From NCBI GenBank assembly GCA_017397825.1, contig JAFQHT010000139.1, forward strand, positions 1-37,293: DNA of 37,293 nucleotides, in the 5' to 3' direction. Shown in pieces: positions 1-7,384 of the stretch. The stretch comes from Bacillota bacterium (GTDB lineage: Bacteria > Bacillota > Clostridia > Peptostreptococcales > Anaerovoracaceae). Each line of letters starts with the position of its first letter. Position 1 is the stretch's first letter. The notes beneath the pieces were generated by a model. The model did no database searches and had not been told where the DNA came from. It saw nothing but the letters and a program-made list of their open reading frames with translations. The position numbers and the translations under genes were made by a program.

Positions 1-283
1 ACCTTATCTGCCTTACTCCGAGGCTAAAACTGAGGCCAGAGGTGGTTTTGCACATAAAGTAAAGGATGATTCGATGAAGGTGGTTTTCGTGGATGAAACA
101 GAAATTTACGTGCCTTCTGACGATCTCAGAACAATTGAAAAACTCCTTTCTCAGGACCCAAGACCTCATTATCAGGATGACCCTGAAAGAATATATGGTA
201 TGGCTTATAAAGACTGGGAAATAAGGTTCCGGGCAGAAGGCAAAACAATTTTTGTGACTGAAATTTCCGAAAGGAGCAAGTAA
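1..283 (+). CDS. trmO: tRNA (N6-threonylcarbamoyladenosine(37)-N6)-methyltransferase TrmO, C-terminal part
   Basis: The reading frame is open at the left edge (codons from base 2) and ends with TAA at 281-283, so only about 93 C-terminal residues are visible. TrmO uses SAM to methylate t6A37 in tRNAs. The visible part begins PYLPYSEAK, which fits the family's conserved IKPYLPY segment, and continues to the C-terminal subdomain with [19 protein letters not shown] and WEIRFRAEG; the E. coli protein has a similar QDPRPxY...Y...VRW arrangement. An internal ATG at 74 could be taken for a start, but the upstream codons read as TrmO, so I treat it as internal. The stop overlaps the next ATG by one base, which suggests translational coupling. 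The N-terminal SAM-binding barrel lies outside the window. The identification rests on remembered family motifs. Confidence 0.8.
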   Translation, partial: PYLPYSEAKTEARGGFAHKVKDDSMKVVFVDETEIYVPSDDLRTIEKLLSQDPRPHYQDDPERIYGMAYKDWEIRFRAEGKTIFVTEISERSK

Positions 284-783
284 TGAGTAAGATTTATATT
301 ATCAAAGATGATTTAACGAAACTTGATGTTGATGCTATAGTTAATGCAGCAAACAAAAGTCTGCTTGGCGGCGGCGGTGTGGACGGAGCTATCCACCGTG
401 CGGCAGGTCCTGACCTTCTGAAAGAGTGCAGAACTCTTAATGGCTGCGAAACAGGGCAGGCAAAGATTACCAAGGGATACAGACTTCCGGCTGAATATGT
501 GATTCATACCGTGGGACCTGTTTATTCAGGAAGTGAATCAGACCCTGTGAAGCTCAGATCCTGTTATATTGAATCGCTGGAACTGGCAAGAAAAAACGGA
601 CTGCATACCATCGCTTTTCCTGCAATTTCATGTGGTGTATACGGTTATCCGTGGGAAGAGGCAACTGCAATTGCATTGGATTCAGTCAGAAAATGGCAGT
701 CAGAAAACAGAGATTACACACTTGATGTAACATTCTGTTGCTTCAGTGATGATATGTATAACCTTTATTTGTCAATCAAGTGA
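283..783 (+). CDS. Macro-domain protein (O-acetyl-ADP-ribose deacetylase / ADP-ribose hydrolase type)
   Basis: This is a single-domain macro protein of 166 aa, the usual length of the YmdB/MacroD group. Family members bind ADP-ribose and hydrolyse O-acetyl-ADP-ribose or mono-ADP-ribosyl esters. Visible hallmarks are [20 protein letters not shown] near residues 17-36 (adenine/ribose and diphosphate loop with the catalytic-type Asn), then IHRAAG, and [11 protein letters not shown] near residues 108-118 (second phosphate loop). The ATG overlaps the trmO stop by one base, so the two are probably co-translated. There is no signal peptide or membrane segment, so it should be cytosolic. The physiological substrate cannot be read from the sequence. 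No ADP-ribosyltransferase (DarT-like toxin) lies nearby, so an antitoxin role has no support here. Confidence 0.9.
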   Translation: MSKIYIIKDDLTKLDVDAIVNAANKSLLGGGGVDGAIHRAAGPDLLKECRTLNGCETGQAKITKGYRLPAEYVIHTVGPVYSGSESDPVKLRSCYIESLELARKNGLHTIAFPAISCGVYGYPWEEATAIALDSVRKWQSENRDYTLDVTFCCFSDDMYNLYLSIK

Positions 784-826
784 AGATTATGATTTTTTTG
801 TCATGTAAATTTCACATGAAAGTCCA

Positions 827-855
827 TTGACTGTTTTTATTCCAATGGTTAAAAT
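827..855 (+). promoter_or_regulatory. Probable sigma-A promoter of the ABC cluster
   Basis: TTGACT (827-832), a 17-base spacer, then TAAAAT (850-855), 36 bases upstream of the ATPase start. It lies in the 107-base gap after the macro-domain gene and is the only good match there. Confidence 0.6.
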
Positions 856-890
856 GTATTCATGATTATTACGAAAGGATATTTTGCACA

Positions 891-1643
891 ATGATTGAAG
901 TAAATAATTTATGCAAAAATTATGGAATTCACAATGCCGTAGACAATCTGACCTTTACAATTGAAAAGGGCAAGGTCTACGGTTTTTTGGGTCCTAATGG
1001 TGCAGGCAAATCTACTACAATGAATATACTGACAGGATGTCTTGCTGCAACATCAGGACAAGTTACTGTCGGCGGATTTGATATTTATGAAGATGCTGTA
1101 AAAGCAAAAAAACTTATCGGTTATCTGCCGGAACTTCCGCCACTTTATCATGACATGACGGTAATTGATTATCTCAAATTTGTAGCGGAAGTAAAAGGTG
1201 TTAAAAAATCTGAAATGTCAGAAAAACTTGCTGATATTATGGAAAAAACACAGATTGCTGATGTAAGCGGACGCCTGATTAAAAATCTTTCAAAAGGTTA
1301 TAAACAGAGGGTTGGTATTGCACAGGCACTGGTAGGCGATCCTGAAATTATTATTCTTGACGAACCTACAGTAGGTCTAGACCCTGCTCAGATTATTGAA
1401 ATCAGAGAACTTATCAAAAATCTCGGAGAGGACCATACAGTAATCCTCAGCAGCCACATTCTTTCAGAAATCAGAGCTGTCTGCAATCATATTCTGATTA
1501 TTTCCCATGGTAAACTTGTGGCAAATGACACTCCTGAAAATCTAGAAGCAGAACATGGAGCTGATCTTGAAACTATTTTCTTAAGACTTACCGGCGCTGT
1601 TCCGGAAGTACAGGAGGTGACAGAAGATGCTGGCAATATTTAA
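891..1643 (+). CDS. ABC transporter ATP-binding protein (GldA-like)
   Basis: This is the 250-aa nucleotide-binding subunit of an ABC-2 type exporter. Walker A is GPNGAGKST (about residues 34-42), the signature region reads LSKGYKQR, Walker B is IIILDEPTVGLDP, and the H-loop is ILSSH. The C-terminal tail (about residue 215 on) is acidic and lacks further domains. It heads a four-gene set (ATPase, ABC-2 permease, GldG-like protein, DUF4340 protein) that is a recurrent arrangement in Bacteroidota gliding loci and in many Clostridia. In Clostridia no gliding function is implied and the cargo is unknown. The next gene starts 17 bases before this one stops, so subunit production is probably coupled. 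Confidence 0.92.
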   Translation: MIEVNNLCKNYGIHNAVDNLTFTIEKGKVYGFLGPNGAGKSTTMNILTGCLAATSGQVTVGGFDIYEDAVKAKKLIGYLPELPPLYHDMTVIDYLKFVAEVKGVKKSEMSEKLADIMEKTQIADVSGRLIKNLSKGYKQRVGIAQALVGDPEIIILDEPTVGLDPAQIIEIRELIKNLGEDHTVILSSHILSEIRAVCNHILIISHGKLVANDTPENLEAEHGADLETIFLRLTGAVPEVQEVTEDAGNI

Positions 1644-2325
1644 AAGAGAATTCAAATCTTATTTCACCTCAATGACAGGTTATGCTTTTGCTGCATTCCT
1701 GCTTCTGTTTGCAGGGATTTATACAATGTCAGTCTGTCTTGTCGGCTACTTTGCAAACTTTGAATATGCTATCGGAAATATGACATTTATTTTCCTGCTC
1801 ATCGTTCCGATTCTTACAATGAAAGTTTTTGCGGAAGAAAGAAAGCAGAAGACTGACCAGCTGCTTTATGCGCTCCCGCTCAGTATGACAAAAATTGTTG
1901 CAGGCAAGTATCTTGCGCTTCTTGGTGTAATGTTAGTGCCAATAGCTGTAATTTCAGTTTATCCGCTTATTTTATCAATGTATGGAAATGTTTCTCTGAA
2001 AATATCTCTTCTGGCTGTTTTCGGATTTTTCCTTCTTGGTGCAGCTCTGATTTCCATAGGAATGTTTATTTCATCCATGACAGAAAGCCTTCCTATGGCG
2101 GCAGGTATTTCATTCCTTGTAATTCTTCTGAATTATTTCCTTCCAAGCTTTGCTACTTATCTGCCGGCAGGTTCTGAACTTTTAAGCAGTCTGTCACTAT
2201 TTAACTGTATGGATGATTTTGTGTACGGTCTTTTTGACCTTGGAAATATTGTATTTTTAATTTCAGTTGCAGGACTGTTCTTTTTCCTGACTGTACAGTC
2301 TCTTGAAAAGAGGAGGTGGAGTTAA
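1627..2325 (+). CDS. ABC-2 type transporter permease (GldF-like)
   Basis: A 232-aa polytopic membrane protein with about six hydrophobic helices, starting MLAIFKREFKSYFTS. That amphipathic N-terminal helix is typical of ABC-2 permeases and is followed by a membrane segment near residues 20-40. The cytosolic loop MKVFAEERKQKTDQLL (about residues 66-81) matches the conserved coupling region of GldF-type permeases. The start at 1627 has the ribosome binding site CAGGAGGTGA inside the ATPase gene, and the two frames overlap by 17 bases. It should form the membrane pore with the ATPase encoded upstream. The transported substrate is not evident. Confidence 0.88.
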   Translation: MLAIFKREFKSYFTSMTGYAFAAFLLLFAGIYTMSVCLVGYFANFEYAIGNMTFIFLLIVPILTMKVFAEERKQKTDQLLYALPLSMTKIVAGKYLALLGVMLVPIAVISVYPLILSMYGNVSLKISLLAVFGFFLLGAALISIGMFISSMTESLPMAAGISFLVILLNYFLPSFATYLPAGSELLSSLSLFNCMDDFVYGLFDLGNIVFLISVAGLFFFLTVQSLEKRRWS

Positions 2326-3740
2326 TGAAAAATAAAAAATTCAGACTTGGAACATATACTGCTGTAACAACAGTTATTGTTATTGTAATTGCAGTTGTTT
2401 TAAATATGCTTGTCAATGCACTTCCTACTAAATTCACACAGTTTGACATGAGTTCTGACGATCTTTATACCATCGGAGAACAGACTAAAAAAATTGTTGA
2501 AGGCCTTGACGAAGAAGTAACAATTTACTGGATTGTTCAGGATGGTTACGAAGATAAAGCTGTTGAAAAACTACTGATTAATTATGAAGAACTCAACAAA
2601 AATATTAAAATCGAAAAAATTGACCCTGTTGTAAATCCTAACTTTGCATATCAGTATACTTCTGATGATATTTACAACAACAGTCTGGTAGTTGCCAATG
2701 CTGACCAGTCAAGAACACGTTATATCGGATATTACGAAATATATACAATTACTTACGATCAGAATTACACTGAACAGTCATCATTCGGCGGAGAAGCTGA
2801 GCTTACATCAGCAATCAATTATGTTTCATCAGACAGATTCACTTTTGTATATTATCTGACCGGACATGGTGAAACGGCTCTTCCTACAGAATTTGTTGAA
2901 ACATTAAAGAAAGAAAACATTACTGTAATGGAACTTAATCTTCTTTCTGAAGGTAAAGTACCGGAAGAATGTGAAGCTCTGATTATTCACAGTCCTGAAA
3001 CTGATCTTTCATCAAGAGACAGCGAAATGATTGCTCAATACCTTGAAGAAGGCGGAAGCATGCTGCTCTTAACTGACTGCTCTGATAATAATATGCCTAA
3101 CCTTAATGGCGTGATGAGTGAATATGGTGTAAGCGCAGTTGACGGTATGCTTATCGAAGGTGACGGCAACTATTGTCTCGGCGGATATGCAAACTATCTG
3201 CTTCCTCAGATGGGTGCCCATGAAATAACAGATCCGTTAATCAGCAAAGGATATCACATTATCGCACCGATGGCACAGGGTATTGATGTTTCAGATACAC
3301 TTGATGAAAATACAACTGTAACAAAGCTTTTAAACACTTCAAATCTTGCTTATTCAAAGCTTTCTGGAGTCAATACTGATTCTATCGAAAAAGAAGAAGG
3401 CGACATTGAAAGTGAAGACGGTTTTGCAATAGGTGTTGCTGTTGAAAGAACAACTGATTCTGCTGAAACAAGAATCGTATGGTTATCAAGTTATCATCTT
3501 ATTAACGCTCAGATTGACAGTATGTCAGCAGGTGCAAACGGAGACCTGGCTGTAAACTCTATCGGCTGGATGTGTGATCTTGAAGAGTCCATTTCTATCC
3601 GTGCAAAGGATATTGAATACGAATACCTCAATCTTACTGCAGCAGAAACAGGCAGATGGACACTCATTATGGTTGCAATCATTCCACTGTTATTTGTTAT
3701 AGCAGGTGTGACTGTATGGCTCAGAAGGAGGAAACTGTAA
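2325..3740 (+). CDS. GldG-family ABC-associated protein (ABC_transp_aux)
   Basis: A 471-aa protein with one N-terminal membrane helix (about residues 10-32), a large extracytoplasmic region and one C-terminal helix followed by WLRRRKL. This is the architecture of GldG/ABC_transp_aux proteins, whose soluble part resembles a periplasmic-type sensor or scaffold. Early residues DLYTIGEQTKKIVEGLDEEV match the usual family opening. I place the start at ATG 2325, overlapping the permease stop by one base, because the AGGAGGTGG site at 2311-2319 is well spaced from it; an in-frame GTG at 2316 lies inside that site. It is probably part of the exporter complex. The biochemical role of the family is unknown. 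Confidence 0.82.
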   Translation: MKNKKFRLGTYTAVTTVIVIVIAVVLNMLVNALPTKFTQFDMSSDDLYTIGEQTKKIVEGLDEEVTIYWIVQDGYEDKAVEKLLINYEELNKNIKIEKIDPVVNPNFAYQYTSDDIYNNSLVVANADQSRTRYIGYYEIYTITYDQNYTEQSSFGGEAELTSAINYVSSDRFTFVYYLTGHGETALPTEFVETLKKENITVMELNLLSEGKVPEECEALIIHSPETDLSSRDSEMIAQYLEEGGSMLLLTDCSDNNMPNLNGVMSEYGVSAVDGMLIEGDGNYCLGGYANYLLPQMGAHEITDPLISKGYHIIAPMAQGIDVSDTLDENTTVTKLLNTSNLAYSKLSGVNTDSIEKEEGDIESEDGFAIGVAVERTTDSAETRIVWLSSYHLINAQIDSMSAGANGDLAVNSIGWMCDLEESISIRAKDIEYEYLNLTAAETGRWTLIMVAIIPLLFVIAGVTVWLRRRKL

Positions 3741-4321
3741 TGAACAGAAGTAAAAAATTAGTTATTCTTCTGGTTGTTCTTGCACTGGTAATTGTCGCTT
3801 TTATCGGTGTGACAAAATTATCTGATACACAGGATTCTCTTCCGGGAAACAATGAAGTGACAACAGTTGCAGAAATCGACACAAAAAAGATTACTTCTTT
3901 AAGCTGGACTTTCGGAGGTAATAAATATACCATCGAAAAAGTTGATGGAATATGGGTTGATCCTTCAGATGCTGAATTTGAAGTGAATCAGAATCTGGCT
4001 GATTATATGGCTTCTGTCATTGCAAAAGTTGAAGCATCACAGACTATCTTCGGAGTTGATGATTACAAGCAGTATGGACTTGATGAAACTGCTCAGAGAG
4101 TAATTGCCGGAGCTGAAGATGGAACTGGTTATGAACTGGTAATAGGTTCTCAGAACGAAGTCAACGGTGACTATTATGCAATGATTACCGGTGCACCTGA
4201 AGTATATGTTATTGATGTGAAATATCCATATAACTTCGGATGTACGATGAATGAAATGAAAGCTCTTTCTGATGAAGAAGTGGAAGAACTTGCAGAAGGA
4301 CTTTCTGAAACAATGTCATAA
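3740..4321 (+). CDS. DUF4340-type membrane-anchored protein
   Basis: A 193-aa protein with an N-terminal membrane anchor (VILLVVLALVIVAFIGVTKL, residues 7-26) and an exported domain. TKKITSLSWTFGGNKYTIEK and DGIWVDPSDAEF match the DUF4340 pattern, in which repeats compare a residue value with hydrophobic W/Y positions. DUF4340 proteins are regularly the last gene behind GldG-like proteins, as here. The start at 3740 overlaps the previous stop by one base and has AGAAGGAGG just upstream. A longer open frame back to 3656 lies inside the previous gene and lacks a ribosome binding site. The function is unknown; it presumably works in the exporter complex at the outer membrane face. Confidence 0.75.
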   Translation: MNRSKKLVILLVVLALVIVAFIGVTKLSDTQDSLPGNNEVTTVAEIDTKKITSLSWTFGGNKYTIEKVDGIWVDPSDAEFEVNQNLADYMASVIAKVEASQTIFGVDDYKQYGLDETAQRVIAGAEDGTGYELVIGSQNEVNGDYYAMITGAPEVYVIDVKYPYNFGCTMNEMKALSDEEVEELAEGLSETMS

Positions 4322-4334
4322 GCTTTTTTTTTAA

Positions 4335-4366
4335 AGGGACCTTGTGTGAAAAAGGTCCCTGTTTTT
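4335..4366 (+). terminator. Rho-independent terminator of the ABC cluster
   Basis: Perfect 9-bp stem AGGGACCTT (4335-4343) / AAGGTCCCT (4352-4360), 8-base loop, then GTTTTT. It separates the plus-strand ABC genes from the convergent dapA. In the minus direction the hairpin is followed by only three T, so it is weaker for dapA. Confidence 0.88.
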
Positions 4367-4379
4367 AATTTACATGTAT

Positions 4380-5258
4380 TTATGCAAGTCCATAATTCTT
4401 TAGTTCCTCGTAAAGCATATACTGGGTCTTGTTTGACGGAGGGCAGAGGGGCAGGCGGTATTCAAGATTACACATGCCCATCATATAAAGTGCAGCTTTT
4501 ACCGGGATAGGGTTTACTTCTGTAAAAACAGCATCAATGAGAGGTTTGACTGCAATCTGCTCACTGGCTGCCCAGCTTGTTTCACCATCAAGCCATGAGT
4601 GAATCATCCGGCTGAATCGACCCGGGATAATGTTTGAAACTGTTGAAATACAGCCTTTTCCTCCCAGAGAAAGAATAGGTACGGTCTGATCATCGTTACC
4701 TGAATAAATGTTGAAATTATCGTCAATATGAGCGGCAAGCTGGCATACCTGAGAAATATTTCCGGAAGCTTCTTTTAGACCGATTATGTTTGGATGTTCT
4801 TTCAGGGTGTGTACAGCATCAGAACCCATGTTTACTCCTGTACGTGATGGAACAGAATACATTATAATAGGCAGATGCACTGCGTCTGCAATGGTTAAAA
4901 AATGTGATACGAGGCCGGCTTCAGAGCATTTATTGTAATATGGAGTGATAATAAGCAGGCCGTCTGCGCCGGTTTTTTCTGCTTCTCTGGAGAGTTCAAG
5001 GGCTGAATCTGTGCAGTTACCGCCTGTTCCTGCAATTACGGGGACCCGGCCGGCAGTAAGATCTGCGACGAATTTTATCAGGTCAATTTTTTCGCGTGAG
5101 GAGAGTGTGGAAGCCTCTCCGGTTGTTCCGCAGACTACAAGTGCATCAATACCTTGTGCAATCTGCCATTCAACAAGTTTTCCCATGGAAACGTAATCTA
5201 TTTTTCCGTCTTTGAAAGGAGTAATTAGAGCAGTTGCAGCACCTTCAAAAAGTGTCAA
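4380..5258 (-). CDS. dapA: 4-hydroxy-tetrahydrodipicolinate synthase
   Basis: DapA condenses pyruvate with aspartate semialdehyde, the first committed step to diaminopimelate and lysine. The 292-aa protein opens TLFEGAATALITPF. It has the pyruvate loop CGTTGEAST (about residues 43-51), YSVPSRTG with Tyr134 and Arg139, and the Schiff-base lysine in GLKEASGN (Lys162). I choose a TTG start at 5258: AAAGGCGG on the minus strand sits about 8 bases before it, and family proteins normally begin M-x-F/I-x-G. An in-frame GTG at 5267 overlaps the ribosome binding site. It is divergent from asd, which makes its substrate. Dipicolinate made from this pathway is also a spore component, in line with the sporulation genes downstream. 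Confidence 0.95.
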   Translation of the reverse strand: MTLFEGAATALITPFKDGKIDYVSMGKLVEWQIAQGIDALVVCGTTGEASTLSSREKIDLIKFVADLTAGRVPVIAGTGGNCTDSALELSREAEKTGADGLLIITPYYNKCSEAGLVSHFLTIADAVHLPIIMYSVPSRTGVNMGSDAVHTLKEHPNIIGLKEASGNISQVCQLAAHIDDNFNIYSGNDDQTVPILSLGGKGCISTVSNIIPGRFSRMIHSWLDGETSWAASEQIAVKPLIDAVFTEVNPIPVKAALYMMGMCNLEYRLPLCPPSNKTQYMLYEELKNYGLA

Positions 5259-5333
5259 GAAATACACCGCCTTTCACGAATTATTAATAATATAATTAAT
5301 GTTAAATTATTATATTCAAAGTAGGTGAATTTG

Positions 5334-5362
5334 TTGAAAATCACCTTGAAAAGTGGTAAAAT
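5334..5362 (+). promoter_or_regulatory. Probable sigma-A promoter of asd
   Basis: TTGAAA (5334-5339), 17 bases, TAAAAT (5357-5362), 60 bases before the asd ATG. The rest of the 164-base dapA-asd gap is very AT-rich. It should also hold the dapA promoter on the minus strand (a TATAAT reads at 5314-5309), but its -35 match is poor, so I do not call it. I see no lysine riboswitch. Confidence 0.6.
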
Positions 5363-5422
5363 AAACTATTAAAGTGTGTAACTATGCTTATATTTAAATT
5401 GACATAAAGAGAGGTATGAGAC

Positions 5423-6508
5423 ATGAACGAAAAATTAAGAGTTGGTATTCTTGGCGGAACAGGTATGGTTGGTCAGAGATTTATTTCTCTTCTGGAAAAT
5501 CACCCTTGGTTTGAGGTTACGACCATTGCTGCCAGCGAAAGAAGTGCCGGCCAGACATATGCTCAGGCTGTTGAAGGTAGATGGAAAATGGACACTCCGG
5601 TTCCTGAAGCAGTAAAGAATATTGTTGTGATGAACGTTAATGAGGTTGAAAAAGTAGCTGAAACAGTTGACTTTGTTTTCAGTGCTGTTGACATGACCAA
5701 GGAAGAAATCAAGGCCATCGAAGAAGCATACGCAAAGACTGAAACTCCTGTAGTTTCAAACAACAGTGCTCACAGATGGACTCCGGACGTTCCTATGGTA
5801 ATTCCTGAAATCAACGATGATCATTTTGAAGTAATTCATTCACAGAAAAAGCGTCTTGGAACAGAGCGCGGATTTATTGCAGTAAAACCTAACTGTTCAA
5901 TTCAGAGCTATGTACCTGCTCTTAACGCATGGAAAGAATTCGAGCCATACGAATGTGTCATCACAACTTATCAGGCTATTTCCGGTGCAGGAAAGGACTT
6001 CAATTCATGGCCTGAAATGGTTGAAAACATCATCCCTTACATTGGCGGAGAAGAAGAAAAGAGCGAACAGGAGCCACTCAGAGTATGGGGACATATTGAA
6101 AACGGAGAAATTGTAAAGGCCCAGGAACCTAAAATCACTTGTCAGTGTATCAGAGTACCTGTTTTAAACGGTCATACTGCAGCAGTTTTCGTTAAGTTCA
6201 GAAAGAAACCAACTAAAGAGGAACTCATTGAAAAACTTGAAAACTACAAGGGATTCCCACAGGAAGCACAGCTGCCTATGGCACCACAGCAGTTCATCAA
6301 ATATTTTGAAGAAGACAACAGACCTCAGGTCAAGGCGGATGTTGACAGAGATAAGGGCATGGGAATTTCTATCGGCCGTATCAGAGAAGATAATGTTTAC
6401 GACTATAAATTCGTTGGTCTTTCACATAATACAATCAGAGGAGCTGCAGGCGGTGCAATTCTCGGTGCAGAATGCCTGACAGCAAAAGGATTTATTACAA
6501 AAAAGTAG
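5423..6508 (+). CDS. asd: Aspartate-semialdehyde dehydrogenase, archaeal/fungal-type
   Basis: This enzyme reduces aspartyl phosphate to aspartate semialdehyde with NADPH, feeding lysine, diaminopimelate, threonine and methionine synthesis. The 361-aa protein has an N-terminal Rossmann motif GILGGTGMVGQRF (residues 8-20), the catalytic cysteine in KPNCSIQ (Cys158), and the catalytic-region histidine in NGHTAAVF (His251). SNNSAHRW and the long insertions match the archaeal/fungal clade and not the shorter E. coli type. It is divergent from dapA, whose enzyme uses its product. It may lead the run asd-uppP-ftsK-rimO-pgsA, since uppP follows after 18 bases without a visible terminator. Confidence 0.95.
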   Translation: MNEKLRVGILGGTGMVGQRFISLLENHPWFEVTTIAASERSAGQTYAQAVEGRWKMDTPVPEAVKNIVVMNVNEVEKVAETVDFVFSAVDMTKEEIKAIEEAYAKTETPVVSNNSAHRWTPDVPMVIPEINDDHFEVIHSQKKRLGTERGFIAVKPNCSIQSYVPALNAWKEFEPYECVITTYQAISGAGKDFNSWPEMVENIIPYIGGEEEKSEQEPLRVWGHIENGEIVKAQEPKITCQCIRVPVLNGHTAAVFVKFRKKPTKEELIEKLENYKGFPQEAQLPMAPQQFIKYFEEDNRPQVKADVDRDKGMGISIGRIREDNVYDYKFVGLSHNTIRGAAGGAILGAECLTAKGFITKK

Positions 6509-6526
6509 TTTAAATAAGGAGAGATT

Positions 6527-7360
6527 ATGACATATTTTGAAGCGGTAATTCTGGGTTTGGTTCAGGGGCTGGCTGAGTTCCTGCCTATAAGCAGTTCCGG
6601 TCATCTGGCACTGCTGCAGCAATGGTTTGGAATAGAAGAAGACAATGTACTTCTGTTTGCAGTTCTGCTCCATGTAGGCACACTTATTTCAGTTTTTATT
6701 GTATATTGGAAGGATATCTGGGAACTGATTGTGGAGCTTTGCCTGACATTCAAAGATATTTTTACAGGAAAGGGGCTCCGCATAGAAGAAAGACCTGTGC
6801 GTAAGCTGGGTGTTATGATTATTGTTGCAACAATTCCGACAGGTATAATCGGAATTCTGTTCAACGATTTCTTTGACTCACTTTACACATCTGTACTGCC
6901 TATTGGTATTGGGTTGATAATAACTGGATTATTGTTAACCTTTGCAGAAAAAATGGGTTCATCTAAGAGGGGAATCAAGCAGATGAACTATCGCAACGCT
7001 GTTTTTATCGGTATTGTTCAGGGAATCGCTATTTGTCCGGGGATTTCAAGATCCGGATCAACTTTGTTCGGAAGCCTTGTATGTAATCTGAACAGAGAAT
7101 TTGCTGTTAAATATGTTTTCCTGATTTCTATTCCTTCAATTCTTGGTTCAGCCGTTCTTGAAGCACCTGCAGCTTTAGAGGCAGGTATGGATATGGCACA
7201 GCTGGGCCCGGTACTTGTGGGAATGATAGTTGCAGCAGTTTCAGGACTTGTTGCGATTAAAACCATGATTAAAGTGGTTTCCAATAAAAAATTAAACTAT
7301 TTTTCATACTATGTATGGCTTCTTGGTGCAGCTGTTGTTATTTACAGCTTTTTCGCCTAG
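6527..7360 (+). CDS. uppP: Undecaprenyl-diphosphatase
   Basis: UppP (BacA) removes a phosphate from undecaprenyl diphosphate at the membrane, recycling the lipid carrier for peptidoglycan and other wall polymers. The usual bacitracin-resistance effect is known for the family, not shown here. The 277-aa protein has the two conserved signatures: GLVQGLAEFLPISSSGHL (about residues 10-27) with the Glu-rich loop, and GIAICPGISRSGST (about residues 166-179) with the catalytic-type Arg/Ser. About eight hydrophobic helices are visible, and the length is normal. The start has GGAGAG a few bases upstream. It sits 18 bases after asd and 24 before ftsK. Confidence 0.96.
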   Translation: MTYFEAVILGLVQGLAEFLPISSSGHLALLQQWFGIEEDNVLLFAVLLHVGTLISVFIVYWKDIWELIVELCLTFKDIFTGKGLRIEERPVRKLGVMIIVATIPTGIIGILFNDFFDSLYTSVLPIGIGLIITGLLLTFAEKMGSSKRGIKQMNYRNAVFIGIVQGIAICPGISRSGSTLFGSLVCNLNREFAVKYVFLISIPSILGSAVLEAPAALEAGMDMAQLGPVLVGMIVAAVSGLVAIKTMIKVVSNKKLNYFSYYVWLLGAAVVIYSFFA

Positions 7361-7384
7361 TATGCCGGAAACAGGAGATTAAAT

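Noticed and set aside
801-819. Hairpin TCATGT / ACATGA after the macro-domain gene
   Set aside because: Six-base AT-rich stem with no T tract following on either strand; not a convincing terminator.
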